DNA of 64,000 bases from Aestuariibacter sp. GTDB lineage: Bacteria; Pseudomonadota; Gammaproteobacteria; Enterobacterales; Alteromonadaceae. A program made the translations under genes and the position numbers. This document shows, piece by piece, positions 37,501 through 45,992 of this stretch (within the stretch, counting starts at the first letter, position 1; each line of letters begins with the position of its first letter). The notes under the pieces are model-generated. The model ran no database searches. It saw only the letters and a program-made list of their open reading frames with translations, and had not been told where the DNA came from. Location of the stretch: assembly GCA_017794925.1 (NCBI GenBank), contig CP051238.1:124001-188000 (forward strand), in the 5' to 3' direction.

Positions 37501-38026
37501 GGTTCGGCGCTTGAGCCACCAAATGCAGTGTAAAATCCACGTTGATTCTGAAGTGGGTCGTGGCAGTTGTTTCTCTCTGAGCTTTCCAACCGCGCAGCCG
37601 CGAATTGGACAACCACAAATTCAGGGCAATCCGACGGCTTCATTTGGCAGCTTGCGTATACTTTGCGTGGATGACCAGCAGGAAAATCTGGATGCTATGC
37701 AAACGCTACTTGAACGCTGGGGCATTAGTGTTGTATTGGCCGATAACTGGGATGATGCCATAAAGCAAGCTGATATCTTCTCGCCGCAAATACTATTGAT
37801 GGACTACCAGTTAGGGCATGGCGTCAATGGCCTGGACCTCATAGACGCGATCAGGCAACACCTTGATGTAGTCCTGCCTGCTTCACTGGTCACCGCTACC
37901 CACGACGAAGATCTGGTTAAGCGCTGTAAAGAGCAAGGCGTTAATTATCTCAGTAAGCCCCTTAAACCCGCTAAATTGCGCGCCTTGTTAAAAAGCATGA
38001 CACGTCACATCAAAGCAGCACACTGA
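34595..38026 (+). CDS. crbS: CrbS: SLC5 transporter-linked hybrid sensor histidine kinase
   Basis: 1143-residue membrane sensor. Residues about 1-490 are an SLC5-type transporter domain (TIADFIASRYGKRQAVALLV, SLNHLKTARWLFPVYLL). A STAC linker follows (about 510-600), then a PAS domain (about 620-735), a coiled coil, HisKA (His794 in LALASHDVLQPLNAAKLYV) and a catalytic domain (NLLSNAVKYTDSGKV, VRDTGIGIS, HGIGLGLGVVRRL). A C-terminal receiver carries Asp1070 in LLMDYQLG. This order is that of CrbS, which with CrbR turns on acetyl-CoA synthetase in Vibrio and Pseudomonas. Here crbR-acs lie 5 kb downstream, and a carboxylate symporter is divergent. The receiver domain at the C-terminus makes it a hybrid kinase. 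Confidence 0.9.
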   Translation: MTFGWVTLALLYLFLLFNIASWGDKNSPTARWITSHPVIYSLALAIYCTAWTFFGAVGQASRDTWIYLPILLGPVLVYILGYRFIYKLTLVSKKQHINTIADFIASRYGKRQAVALLVTIIALLATIPYIALQLKAIGATFKLLTNQPNSQFIIVLSTAFIALFAIYFGTKQTDVTEYRRGLILAISFESTIKLVALVLVAYVGYQAWYNLEATPILERFVSDEALSQFSSFTFFAQTIMAAAAIICLPRQFHVAIVDNLSLNHLKTARWLFPVYLLITAAVIPIIAMAGQAVFSGQNVEPDTYVLSLAMYSDSLLLQIIVFVGGLSAATAMIIVATLTLSTMLTNDVVLPRLLAVKQHSATYGDYGKRIRLIRRVIIGVILLLAFFYHQQMTGSRSLHSIGLIAFSLVIQLLPAVIGGLYWKRGHAHGVYAGLMVGLITWVLWLVLPIVNSTMSEYEQSELLSQGAIISLITNLLAYVLFSWFAPARLIDRIQAEAFVSPADVRNTPVKNQSINVTIADLITLLSTFMGSGRCQQLVNEYQQLHHCTVERTEPPDEAFMAFCERALGGVIGASSAKALIDSVLRGKKLDFTEVINFFDDTTQAMQFNMTALLTSLENMDQGISVIDKHLNLVAWNKQYAALYTYPEELLVVGTPIEKLMRYNAQQGEFGREDTEAEVEKRLEHLKSGTPHRFTRQRSDGRVIEMVGNPLPGGGFVTSFNDITGHVEIQQALEESNIDLEHRIKKRTEEVHSINAELRLEIERRRDIEKELIRARKAAEDANASKTRFLALASHDVLQPLNAAKLYVSALQEAYLPENVVNIVNKLSHSVTSSEALIATLLDIARLDQGELKPNPEPIDIRELCGPIVDETAMRAKEKGIELKTRLPAYWVYADKTFLYRILQNLLSNAVKYTDSGKVLLSARKRDGKILLQVRDTGIGISQEQQALIFSDFYRTNESAEHGIGLGLGVVRRLSHQMQCKIHVDSEVGRGSCFSLSFPTAQPRIGQPQIQGNPTASFGSLRILCVDDQQENLDAMQTLLERWGISVVLADNWDDAIKQADIFSPQILLMDYQLGHGVNGLDLIDAIRQHLDVVLPASLVTATHDEDLVKRCKEQGVNYLSKPLKPAKLRALLKSMTRHIKAAH

Positions 38027-38043
38027 TCATTTCAGTGTGCTGT
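38015..38043 (+). terminator. strong hairpin at the crbS stop codon
   Basis: Eleven perfect pairs, CAGCACACTGA against TCAGTGTGCTG, with a five-base loop TCATT. The stem includes the crbS stop codon. No T-tract follows, so it may be a Rho-linked or RNA-stability element instead of a simple intrinsic terminator. Confidence 0.6.
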
Positions 38044-38257
38044 ACCTTGTCTACCCAGACTGACAACTTGACTTAATCCTCTGAAATATCGTTTGTTATT
38101 TGCTGATTTTAGGTTAGGTTTAGAATAGACAAAAAATGAGGGACGTGTTTTAGCGTTATCAAAATCCCTCACCGTCACGACAAATATTATTCGGTTTACA
38201 TTCTTGAGTATGCAGGCAAAGTACACCGTTTTTAACCCCCTGCGAACAGGCCAGATT

Positions 38258-39163
38258 ATGCGTATTGCAATCCTATCCCGTAACCCAAAACTCTATTCCA
38301 CACGACGCCTGAAAGAAGCGGGTGAACAGCGCGGTCACACCGTAGACATTATTGATACCATGCATTGTTACATGGATATCACCAGTAGTAATCCGTCTGT
38401 TCGCTACAATGGTAAAAAGTTACCCAAATACGATGCAGTTATCCCGCGCATTGGTGCGTCGGTGAGCTTTTACGGCACCTCTGTTGTTCGCCAGTTCGAA
38501 ATGATGGGTACATACAGCATTAATGAATCGGTCGCAATTAGTCGCTCGCGCGATAAATTGCGTTCATTGCAATTGCTGTCGCGCAAAGGCATTGGTTTGC
38601 CGCGTACAGGCTTTGCTCACCATCCTGACAAAGTAGACGACGTTATTAAGAATGTAGGCGGTGCTCCTGTTGTTATCAAACTGCTGGAAGGTACTCAGGG
38701 TATTGGCGTCGTGCTTGCTGAAACACAGAAAACCGCAGAAGCCATTATTGAAGCCTTTATGGGTCTCAACGCCAGTATTTTGGTGCAGGAATACATTAAG
38801 GAAGCCGGCGGCTCAGACATTCGCTGTTTTGTAGTGGGTGGAAAGGTTATTGCCGCGATGAAGCGTCAGGCAGCGCCAGGTGAATTCCGTTCAAACCTGC
38901 ACCGTGGAGGCTCTGCCAGCTTGGTACGTTTGTCTCCTGCTGAACGCAAAACTGCCGTTGACGCAGCCCGAACGCTGGGGCTCAACTGTTGTGGTGTAGA
39001 CATTCTGCGCTCAAACAATGGCCCGGTTGTCATGGAAGTAAACTCATCACCAGGCCTGGAAGGCATAGAAGCCGCTACCAACAAAGACGTAGCAGGCATG
39101 ATTATTGAATTTATCGAAGGTTCGGCTAAACCGAACAATACCAGAACGAAAGGGAAAGGCTAA
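38258..39163 (+). CDS. rimK: ribosomal protein S6 glutamate ligase RimK
   Basis: ATP-grasp ligase that adds glutamate residues to the C-terminus of ribosomal protein S6. The start at 38258 ([20 protein letters not shown]) gives 301 residues against 300 in E. coli; a longer frame adds 18 non-conserved residues. Conserved blocks are [69 protein letters not shown] and [20 protein letters not shown]. It overlaps the following aspartoacylase-like gene by one base and heads a three-gene operon with the retropepsin-like protein. Confidence 0.95.
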   Translation: MRIAILSRNPKLYSTRRLKEAGEQRGHTVDIIDTMHCYMDITSSNPSVRYNGKKLPKYDAVIPRIGASVSFYGTSVVRQFEMMGTYSINESVAISRSRDKLRSLQLLSRKGIGLPRTGFAHHPDKVDDVIKNVGGAPVVIKLLEGTQGIGVVLAETQKTAEAIIEAFMGLNASILVQEYIKEAGGSDIRCFVVGGKVIAAMKRQAAPGEFRSNLHRGGSASLVRLSPAERKTAVDAARTLGLNCCGVDILRSNNGPVVMEVNSSPGLEGIEAATNKDVAGMIIEFIEGSAKPNNTRTKGKG

Positions 39164-40197
39164 TGGCCATAGCACCATTGGAAATTGGCGGCGAAACAAT
39201 CGCACCAGGGGAAACGAAAAAAATTGCCCTGGACATGCCGCCGTTGTATACCGCCACCAGTATGAGCATTCCGGTATACGTGAAGCGCGGAAAACGCGCC
39301 GGCCCGACGATGTTTGTCAGTGCCGCTATTCACGGTGACGAACTGAACGGTATCGAAATTGTCTCGCGGTTAATCCGTTCCAAGACGATAGCGAACCTGA
39401 AAGGTACGCTCATTGCTGTTCCAATGGTGAACGTTTACGGTGTATTAAACCAATCCCGTTACCTGCCCGACCGCCGGGATCTTAACCGTAGTTTTCCCGG
39501 TAGCCGGAAAGGCAGCCTTGCAGGTCGTCTTGCGTATTTATTTTATAAAGAAGTGGTTAGCAAATGTGATTTTGGTATCGACTTGCACACCGGGGCAATC
39601 CATCGTAGCAACTTGCCGCAAATTCGCGCCAACCTGGACGACCCGGACGTACTGGAAATGGCAAAGGCATTTGGTGTTCCCGTACTGTTGAACGCAGATA
39701 TCCGCGATGGCTCCCTTCGCCAGACTGCCAGCGAAGATGGGATTAAAATTCTGCTTTACGAAGCAGGCCAGGCCCTGCGTTATGACGAGTTTTCAATTCG
39801 GGCTGGTGTTAAAGGCATTATCAATACCATGCGCCACATGGGTATGCTGAACAAAAGCCGTAGCAAAAAAGCCGTTGCGATTACGCCGTTTATTGCCCGT
39901 GCCAGTGGTTGGGTGAGAGCACCTGAAAGTGGCTTTATTAATCACTCTGCACAACTTGGTGATCACGTAGAAAAAGGCGATAAGCTTGCGGTTATCGCTG
40001 ACTCTTTTGGGGCATTTCAGGCCAATATTATTAGCCCGGCAGAAGGTGTAGTGATCGGAAAACAAAATATCCCGCTTACTCAGGAAGGTGAAGCGATTTA
40101 TCACATCGCCTACTTTAAAGCCCCGGATACGGTGGCGGAGCAAGTGGAATTATTACAAGACAATCTGGTTTCAACTGAATCAACATTGGTACTGTAA
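39163..40197 (+). CDS. succinylglutamate desuccinylase/aspartoacylase family protein (M14-like)
   Basis: Zinc carboxypeptidase-fold protein of 344 residues. Zinc ligands are suggested by AAIHGDELNGIEIV (HxxE) and FGIDLHTGAIHRSN, with a catalytic Glu in LLYEAGQALRYDEF. RDLNRSFPGS matches the family's substrate-binding stretch. The C-terminal part (about 245-330) is a biotinyl/lipoyl-like beta domain (WVRAPESGFINHSAQLGDHV). It is sandwiched between rimK and a retropepsin-like gene with a one-base overlap and a two-base gap, so it may act in the same glutamate-tail or glutamyl-peptide chemistry. It is not the arginine-catabolic AstE, whose operon is absent here. Confidence 0.85.
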   Translation: MAIAPLEIGGETIAPGETKKIALDMPPLYTATSMSIPVYVKRGKRAGPTMFVSAAIHGDELNGIEIVSRLIRSKTIANLKGTLIAVPMVNVYGVLNQSRYLPDRRDLNRSFPGSRKGSLAGRLAYLFYKEVVSKCDFGIDLHTGAIHRSNLPQIRANLDDPDVLEMAKAFGVPVLLNADIRDGSLRQTASEDGIKILLYEAGQALRYDEFSIRAGVKGIINTMRHMGMLNKSRSKKAVAITPFIARASGWVRAPESGFINHSAQLGDHVEKGDKLAVIADSFGAFQANIISPAEGVVIGKQNIPLTQEGEAIYHIAYFKAPDTVAEQVELLQDNLVSTESTLVL

Positions 40198-40199
40198 AC

Positions 40200-40649
40200 A
40201 TGGCTGGCACGAAAAAACCAAAGCAACTCATCGGCGCGCTGGAGTGTGCAAATTTGCCTGAGCTGGGCATATATAACCTCACTATGCGTGTAGATACAGG
40301 TGCAACGACGTCGTCATTGCACGTGGACAACATTGAAGAGTTCAAACGTGATGACGAACGTTGGATTCGTTTTGACATCCACCCGGACATTCATGATGTA
40401 GCGAAGACCGTTCGCTGTGAATACAAAGTGTTAAGTCAAAAGAAAATAAAAAGCTCGACGGCAACACGTGAAAAGCGCTACGTTATAAAAACCCGTTTCG
40501 AACTGGGTAAGCGCGCCTGGAAAATTAAGCTTACGCTTACTGACCGTTCGGAAATGACCTATCTGATGCTATTAGGACGTCAGGCTATGGCGGGCAAATG
40601 CATTGTTGATCCGGGTTTGGAGTTTTGCGTGTCCAGCCCTATTGGATAG
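40200..40649 (+). CDS. RimB-like retropepsin-type protease (Zn_protease/PF05618 family)
   Basis: 149 residues of the family once named ATP-dependent zinc protease. The active-site motif is MRVDTGATTSSLHVDNIEEF, an aspartic-protease-like DTGA. LLGRQAMAGKCIVDPG is the conserved C-terminal block. In Pseudomonas a relative (RimB) works with RimK on glutamylated S6, so here it could be the tail-removing partner. It is the last gene of the rimK operon. Function in this organism is inferred from context. Confidence 0.85.
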   Translation: MAGTKKPKQLIGALECANLPELGIYNLTMRVDTGATTSSLHVDNIEEFKRDDERWIRFDIHPDIHDVAKTVRCEYKVLSQKKIKSSTATREKRYVIKTRFELGKRAWKIKLTLTDRSEMTYLMLLGRQAMAGKCIVDPGLEFCVSSPIG

Positions 40650-40741
40650 AAAGTACGCCCGGTTTACTATATGGACCCTGCAAATTGGCGAGTACTGACT
40701 ATACTGACTTAAAAAGTATTAACTACTGAGAAGTAACCTTA

Positions 40742-41599
40742 ATGATGTTAAGGGTGTTAACAGTTACTTTGACATTTTTACTGCAGGCTTCCTCGGTATT
40801 TGCTCAGGACGCCAAGGTGCCATTACGCGAAAATGTCCGCGTCCCCAGTCCCGCGCCCGGTACCACCGACATTTACAATTATGTTGTCCAGGTTTTAGCA
40901 TTAGCCCTTGAGGCCACTGAGCCGGAATATGGCAAGCTAAGTATTGCCAGTAATCCTGAGACCACGCCCCAGCAACGTCAATTGATGAACTTGTCGAATG
41001 GCAACACCGACATAGCCTGGTCTGTTACCAGTCTTGAGCGTGAAACCCACCATACCGCCATACGGGTGCCTATTATTGGCGGCCTTTTCGGTTACCGGGT
41101 ATTACTTATTAAGGATTCTGACCACCGGTTTGACTATGCGCCCACGTTAACTGAATTAAAAGCAATGACCGCTATTCAGGGTGCAACCTGGCCCGACACG
41201 AAGATTCTGGAATTCAATGAATTTAGTGTATTGGGGACCTATGGAAATGGTCTGAAACTGCTGAGTAAGAGCATGGTGGATTACTACCCGAGAGCCATTC
41301 ACGAAGTCCGGCAAGAACTCTCGGAAAACCCTGAGTACCAACTGAAAATAGCCCCTAGGATTGCCTTAAAATACGACAATCCTATGTTCTTTTTTGTCAG
41401 TAAAGACAGTGTAGATTTGGCTGAACGACTGACTAAAGGCTTAACAACATTATATAACACGGGCCAGTTAGCCTTGCTATTAAGCCAACAACCCTTCTAT
41501 GATGCTGCAGAGGGCTCCCTTTCGGGCAGAGAGATACACGTTTTGCGTAACCCGCTGTTATCGCAACAAACAGCGGACGCACTGGCTCACTTTCAATGA
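40742..41599 (+). CDS. periplasmic binding-fold protein (tandem paralogue 1)
   Basis: 285 residues with a signal peptide ending at SVFAQD (about residue 22). The mature protein has a type 2 periplasmic binding-like fold, with SPAPGTTDIYNYVVQVLALALEAT, a NLSNGNTDIAWSVTSLERET segment and LIKDSD. It is clearly a paralogue of the next gene: both share PGTTDIY(N/H)YVV, LLSK..VDY(Y/F)PRA(I/V)HEV and NPMFFFVS. No transport genes are nearby, so a sensing or signalling role is possible. The adjacent ATG three bases downstream is an equal start candidate. Confidence 0.7.
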   Translation: MMLRVLTVTLTFLLQASSVFAQDAKVPLRENVRVPSPAPGTTDIYNYVVQVLALALEATEPEYGKLSIASNPETTPQQRQLMNLSNGNTDIAWSVTSLERETHHTAIRVPIIGGLFGYRVLLIKDSDHRFDYAPTLTELKAMTAIQGATWPDTKILEFNEFSVLGTYGNGLKLLSKSMVDYYPRAIHEVRQELSENPEYQLKIAPRIALKYDNPMFFFVSKDSVDLAERLTKGLTTLYNTGQLALLLSQQPFYDAAEGSLSGREIHVLRNPLLSQQTADALAHFQ

Positions 41600-41687
41600 A
41601 TAGCATTTTGTCTGAGGCCTATATAGCTAATTGTGTATCCTTCGCTATACTCAAACAAGACAGCTAGGTTAAAGGCTCATTTTTTTC

Positions 41688-42566
41688 ATGTATAAACATA
41701 TGTTTATATTGTTATTTTGCATTTTTGCTTTGTTGCCTGCCAAAGCGATGGCAGACGAGCCTGATCGCAAAGATATCGTTTACATTCCAAACTACGAGCC
41801 AGGCACTACGGACATATATCATTATGTCGTCACATTGCTCAATTTAGCCTTGGCGCAAACCGAGACAGAGTTTGGCCCGGTGCAAATCATTGCAAATCCA
41901 AAAGCAACGTCTCAGCAACAACAGCTTCTGAATTTGCGAAGCGGTCACACTGACATTATGTGGTCGGTGACTAACCTTGAACGGGAACAAAACAACAACG
42001 TGGTTCGTATTCCTCTAACTGGCGGCATGTTCGGCTATCGGGTATTACTGGTGAGAGATAACGACGAGCGATTTGGATCTGTGATTAGCCTGGAGCAGTT
42101 GAAACAATACAATGCCGTGCAAGGCAGCGATTGGCCCGATACTGATATCTTGAAACATCACGGCTTCAGTGTTACACCCAGTGTGTATAGCCGCAGTTTT
42201 CAACTACTGAGCAAAGGCGAGGTTGATTACTTTCCCCGCGCGGTTCACGAGGTGTTCGAGGAGCTGCATACACATCGGACTCTGGCCATCTCAACAGAGC
42301 GCTATGTCGCGTTGCAATATAACAACCCGATGTTCTTTTTTGTCAGTGAGCACCGGCCAGAACTCGCAAAGCGCCTGGAAACTGGTTTAAGTCAACTGTT
42401 GGAAAACGGTGACCTGCAACGCCTTCTGACCTCTCAGCATTTCTTTATCCGAGCCAGAAACCTGTTAAAAGGCCGGACGATATACCCGATGACGAATCCG
42501 TTGTTAACAAAAGAGACCCAGCAAGCCCTTGAGCGTTACCCCTCCCCACTCACAAGCGCATTATAG
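41688..42566 (+). CDS. periplasmic binding-fold protein (tandem paralogue 2)
   Basis: 292 residues with a signal peptide ending at KAMADE (about residue 22). Its core follows the upstream paralogue: EPGTTDIYHYVVTLLNLALA, LNLRSGHTDIMWSVTNLERE, GGMFGYRVLLVRDND, QLLSKGEVDYFPRAVHEV and YNNPMFFFVSE. The 88-base gap between the genes and the separate AT-rich leader allow separate transcription. The ligand is unknown; the conserved WSVT and FPRA segments are probably at the cleft. Confidence 0.7.
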   Translation: MYKHMFILLFCIFALLPAKAMADEPDRKDIVYIPNYEPGTTDIYHYVVTLLNLALAQTETEFGPVQIIANPKATSQQQQLLNLRSGHTDIMWSVTNLEREQNNNVVRIPLTGGMFGYRVLLVRDNDERFGSVISLEQLKQYNAVQGSDWPDTDILKHHGFSVTPSVYSRSFQLLSKGEVDYFPRAVHEVFEELHTHRTLAISTERYVALQYNNPMFFFVSEHRPELAKRLETGLSQLLENGDLQRLLTSQHFFIRARNLLKGRTIYPMTNPLLTKETQQALERYPSPLTSAL

Positions 42567-42581
42567 CACTAGCATGGATTA

Positions 42582-43088
42582 TTAATTTTCCAGATCTTTT
42601 AAACAACGCTGCCAGTAGCCCACATCAAGCCATTTTGAGAATTTAAAGCCCACCTTTTCAAAATGCGCCACCTTACGCATACCCAGTTTTTCATGTAACG
42701 CAATACTGGACGGATTTGGCAGTGTAATGCCGCCAATAACAGCATTGATTCCTAATTCCTTGAGCTGGTGGAAAAGTGTGTGATAGAGCGCTGTACCATA
42801 ACCTGAGCCCCGGACACCGTTGGCCAGATAAACGGTTGACTCAACTGAATATCGATAAGCGCTGCGTGCTTTCCACTTGGTGGCGTAAGCATAACCGAGG
42901 ACGGTCCCATCCTGTTCAAAAACGATCCATGGCAACGATGCAGCCTTCACATCCGCCATTCGCGTGGCTATAACCTCTGCCGAAACCGGCGTTTCCTCAA
43001 AAGTGGCCGTCGTATGAGTAACATAGTAGTTATAAATATCAGCTATCGCTCTGGCATCTGAAATGTCGGCGTTTCTAATCACTACCAT
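42582..43088 (-). CDS. GNAT N-acetyltransferase, phosphinothricin acetyltransferase-like
   Basis: 168 residues of the Pat/YncA (MddA) branch of GNAT enzymes. It begins IRNADISDARAIADIYNYYV, then TATFEETPVSAEVIATRM, the core YAYATKWKARSAYRYSVEST, the acetyl-CoA loop RGSGYGTALYHTLFHQL, and NPSSIALHEKLGMRKVAHF. Relatives acetylate methionine sulfone or sulfoximine, or phosphinothricin. It lies 24 bases after crbR on the same strand and may be co-transcribed with the acs-crbR operon. Confidence 0.88.
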   Translation of the reverse strand: MVVIRNADISDARAIADIYNYYVTHTTATFEETPVSAEVIATRMADVKAASLPWIVFEQDGTVLGYAYATKWKARSAYRYSVESTVYLANGVRGSGYGTALYHTLFHQLKELGINAVIGGITLPNPSSIALHEKLGMRKVAHFEKVGFKFSKWLDVGYWQRCLKDLEN

Positions 43089-43112
43089 CCCCCTTTTAGC
43101 GAGGATGCCAGA

Positions 43113-43757
43113 TTACTGAACCGGTGGCTCCAGTTCCAGTTGTGACGCGATTAAAACCGCCTGGGTGCGGTTATTAATGCCGAGCTTTTTGAAAATTGCC
43201 GTGACGTGTGCTTTTACGGTCGCTTCAGCAATATCAAGATTGTAGCCAATCTGCTTATTCAGCAAACCATCCCGCATATAACACAGTACTTTATACTGAG
43301 AGGGCGTGAGACTGGAGACTTTATCAGCCAGTTCTGAAAACTCTTCGTCTATGTCCTCAATCTTTTCGCTGATTGACTCAGGTAACCAAATATCACCATC
43401 AAGAATGGACTGAACGGCTTTGGCAATATCGTCTGCACTGGTTGTCTTAGGAATAAACCCGAGGGCACCCACACCCACGATTTTAGAAATGATAGTGGCA
43501 TCTTCGGTACCTGACACCACCGCAACCGGTAAGTCAGGATACAACTTCCGGATGTGCAGCAAGCCAAACAAATCGTTACTGCCCGGCATGTGCAAATCAA
43601 GCAACAACAGATCGACATCCTGCTTCTGCAGGATGTCGGCTGTCGCAGTGAGGTCCCCGGCCTCGAGTATCGTGAGGTCGGGTAATGATAACGATAACGC
43701 GCCCTTTAACGCATCGCGGTATAAAGGGTGATCATCGGCAATTAGCAGCGTTATCAT
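43113..43757 (-). CDS. crbR: CrbR-type LuxR-family response regulator
   Basis: 214 residues. The receiver domain (1-120) has DD at 8-9, the phospho-acceptor Asp54 in LLLLDLHMPG and a Lys in GFIPKTTSAD. The LuxR-type HTH at about 148-205 reads LTPSQYKVLCYMRDGLLNKQ, then ATVKAHVTAIFKKLGINNRT. It follows acs by 12 bases in one operon. With CrbS it fits the two-component pair that activates acs; the autoregulatory placement downstream of acs is consistent. Confidence 0.88.
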   Translation of the reverse strand: MITLLIADDHPLYRDALKGALSLSLPDLTILEAGDLTATADILQKQDVDLLLLDLHMPGSNDLFGLLHIRKLYPDLPVAVVSGTEDATIISKIVGVGALGFIPKTTSADDIAKAVQSILDGDIWLPESISEKIEDIDEEFSELADKVSSLTPSQYKVLCYMRDGLLNKQIGYNLDIAEATVKAHVTAIFKKLGINNRTQAVLIASQLELEPPVQ

Positions 43758-43769
43758 TATCTCTCCGTT

Positions 43770-45716
43770 TTACTTGTTAAGACGCTCCTCGATGAGTGTA
43801 TCAACAACCGACGGATCCGCCAATGTTGAGGTATCACCCAGTTGCTCGTGCTCGTTGGCGGCAATCTTACGCAGAATGCGGCGCATGATTTTACCAGAGC
43901 GCGTTTTAGGCAGTCCACGTGACCACTGAATCATATCGGGCGTAGCGATTGGGCTTAACTCAGTACGCACCCACGCACGGATTTCTTTGGTTAACGCTTC
44001 ATCAGGTTCAACACCTTCGTTAGGCGTGATGTACACATAGATACCCTGACCTTTAATGTCATGCGGATAACCCACAACCGCCGCTTCAGCCACTTTAGGA
44101 TGAGCAACCAGCGCACTCTCGATTTCAGCGGTACCCAGACGGTGACCAGATACGTTCAGCACGTCATCAACCCGACCCGTGATCCAGTAGTAACCGTCTT
44201 CGTCGCGACGCGCACCGTCGCCAGTGAAGTAAACGCCTTTATAAGCACTGAAGTACGTATTAATGAAACGTTCATGGTCACCATAAACCGTACGAGCCTG
44301 ACTTGGCCAGCTGTCTTTAATAACCAGGTTACCTTCGCTTGCACCTTCAAGCTCATTGCCTTCGGCGTCAAACAGTGCAGGCTGAATACCAAACATAGGG
44401 CGTGATGCAGAGCCTGGTTTCAGTGGCGTAGCACCTGGCAGAGGTGTGATCATCATGCCGCCGGTTTCAGTTTGCCACCAGGTATCCATAATAGGACAAC
44501 GGCTTTCACCAATAACACGGTAATACCATTCCCACGCTTCAGGGTTAATTGGCTCACCCACGGAGCCCAACAGGCGCAATGATGATAAATCACAGCCTTC
44601 TACAGGCGCATCACCATGAGCCATTAATGCACGAATCGCCGTCGGCGCGGTGTAAAGCGAGTTCACTTTATACTTTTCAACAACCTGAGCAATACGACGT
44701 ACATCCGGATAAGTCGGTACACCTTCGAAGAAGACCTGCGTTGCGCCGTTAATTAACGGGCCATACACCATGTAGCTGTGGCCTGTGATCCAGCCCACAT
44801 CAGCAGTACACCAGTAGATGTCATCTTCGCGGTAATCAAACGCATACTTGAAGGTCATTGCGGTATAAAGCAGGTAACCACCGGTAGTATGTACAACACC
44901 TTTTGGTGTGCCGGTTGAGCCTGATGTATACAGGATGAATAACGGGTCTTCTGCATTCATCACTTCTGGTTCGCACTGAGCAGAACAGTCTTCTACCAAT
45001 GCATCCCAATAAACATCAACGTCGTCGTTGAAGGCAACGTCACCGCCAGTAAGCTTGTGTACGATAACATTTGTAATAGATGGGCATGCGCCGTTAGCTA
45101 ATGCACGATCAACATTTGCCTTAAGTGGAACACTACGTCCGGCACGACGACCTTCATCACAGGTAATGACCACCTTGGCTGCACTGTCGTTAATACGATC
45201 AGCAATCGCATTTGGTGAGAAGCCGCCGAAAATAACTGAATGAACTGCACCGATGCGAGCACATGCCAGCATGGCATAAGCGGCCTGGGGTACCATTGGC
45301 ATGTACACCGCCACACGGTCGCCTTTGCCAACACCCAGTTTTTTCAGGCCATTTGCTAACTTACATACTTCATAATGGAGTTGCTGATAGCTGATTTCCT
45401 CACTGTCCTCTGGCGAATCACCTTCCCAGAACAACGCCGTTTTCTTTGCATTTTCAGCCAGATGCCTGTCGATACAGTTATAGCTGGCATTAATTTCGCC
45501 ATCTTCAAACCATTTAATCGACACAGTGCTGGGGTCAAAGGTGGTGTTTTTAACTTTTGTTGGTTTTGTGTACCAATCCAGCGTACTGGCATATTCACCC
45601 CAGAACCCTTCTGGGTCGTCGACAGACTGCTTATACATTTGATCGTATTGCTCCTGAGTCAAATGAGTCGACGCTTTGATACTTTCCGGAACCGGATAAA
45701 TCTTGCTGGCAGTCAT
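43770..45716 (-). CDS. acs: acetyl-CoA synthetase
   Basis: Makes acetyl-CoA from acetate, ATP and CoA through acetyl-AMP; it allows growth on low acetate. The start at 45716 has GGAGG eight bases upstream and gives 648 residues (652 in E. coli). Motifs: the P-loop-like [54 protein letters not shown] and [32 protein letters not shown] carries Lys609, the residue that is acetylated to switch the enzyme off in other bacteria. It is the first gene of acs-crbR and is divergent from a DcaP-like porin gene. Confidence 0.97.
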   Translation of the reverse strand: MTASKIYPVPESIKASTHLTQEQYDQMYKQSVDDPEGFWGEYASTLDWYTKPTKVKNTTFDPSTVSIKWFEDGEINASYNCIDRHLAENAKKTALFWEGDSPEDSEEISYQQLHYEVCKLANGLKKLGVGKGDRVAVYMPMVPQAAYAMLACARIGAVHSVIFGGFSPNAIADRINDSAAKVVITCDEGRRAGRSVPLKANVDRALANGACPSITNVIVHKLTGGDVAFNDDVDVYWDALVEDCSAQCEPEVMNAEDPLFILYTSGSTGTPKGVVHTTGGYLLYTAMTFKYAFDYREDDIYWCTADVGWITGHSYMVYGPLINGATQVFFEGVPTYPDVRRIAQVVEKYKVNSLYTAPTAIRALMAHGDAPVEGCDLSSLRLLGSVGEPINPEAWEWYYRVIGESRCPIMDTWWQTETGGMMITPLPGATPLKPGSASRPMFGIQPALFDAEGNELEGASEGNLVIKDSWPSQARTVYGDHERFINTYFSAYKGVYFTGDGARRDEDGYYWITGRVDDVLNVSGHRLGTAEIESALVAHPKVAEAAVVGYPHDIKGQGIYVYITPNEGVEPDEALTKEIRAWVRTELSPIATPDMIQWSRGLPKTRSGKIMRRILRKIAANEHEQLGDTSTLADPSVVDTLIEERLNK

Positions 45717-45783
45717 ATGAATTGCCTCCAATTTTCAAATAAATTACAGTGATATGTATTGGTAGATCAATGTAGCTTTTCCT

Positions 45784-45823
45784 GACCAAAGCAAAATGAG
45801 ACTTTGGTCTTAGCGAGCGCTAA
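45784..45823. promoter_or_regulatory. two inverted repeats in the acs/porin control region
   Basis: Arms GACCAAAG (45784-45791) and CTTTGGTC (45802-45809) form a perfect 8-base inverted repeat with a 10-base spacer. Directly beside it, TTAGCG-AG-CGCTAA (45810-45823) is a second perfect palindrome. They lie 68-107 bases upstream of the acs ATG and are candidate operators, for example for CrbR. Confidence 0.55.
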
Positions 45824-45992
45824 ATTTCTATTTAGTTAAGAGGAACTACTCCTTCCTTGTTACGACTTTCGTCTTATAGACCATCCGCTTATTTGCAATT
45901 GTTCTAAACTCATCCAAATTAAGAATCGTTAACTGCATTTTTACACTTTTTTTACTAATCATCCAATTCCTGAACAAATGGGACGAGAAAAC

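Noticed and set aside
38032..38226. 64-residue minus-strand frame between crbS and rimK
   Set aside because: No family features, no ribosome binding site, and it runs through the crbS hairpin.
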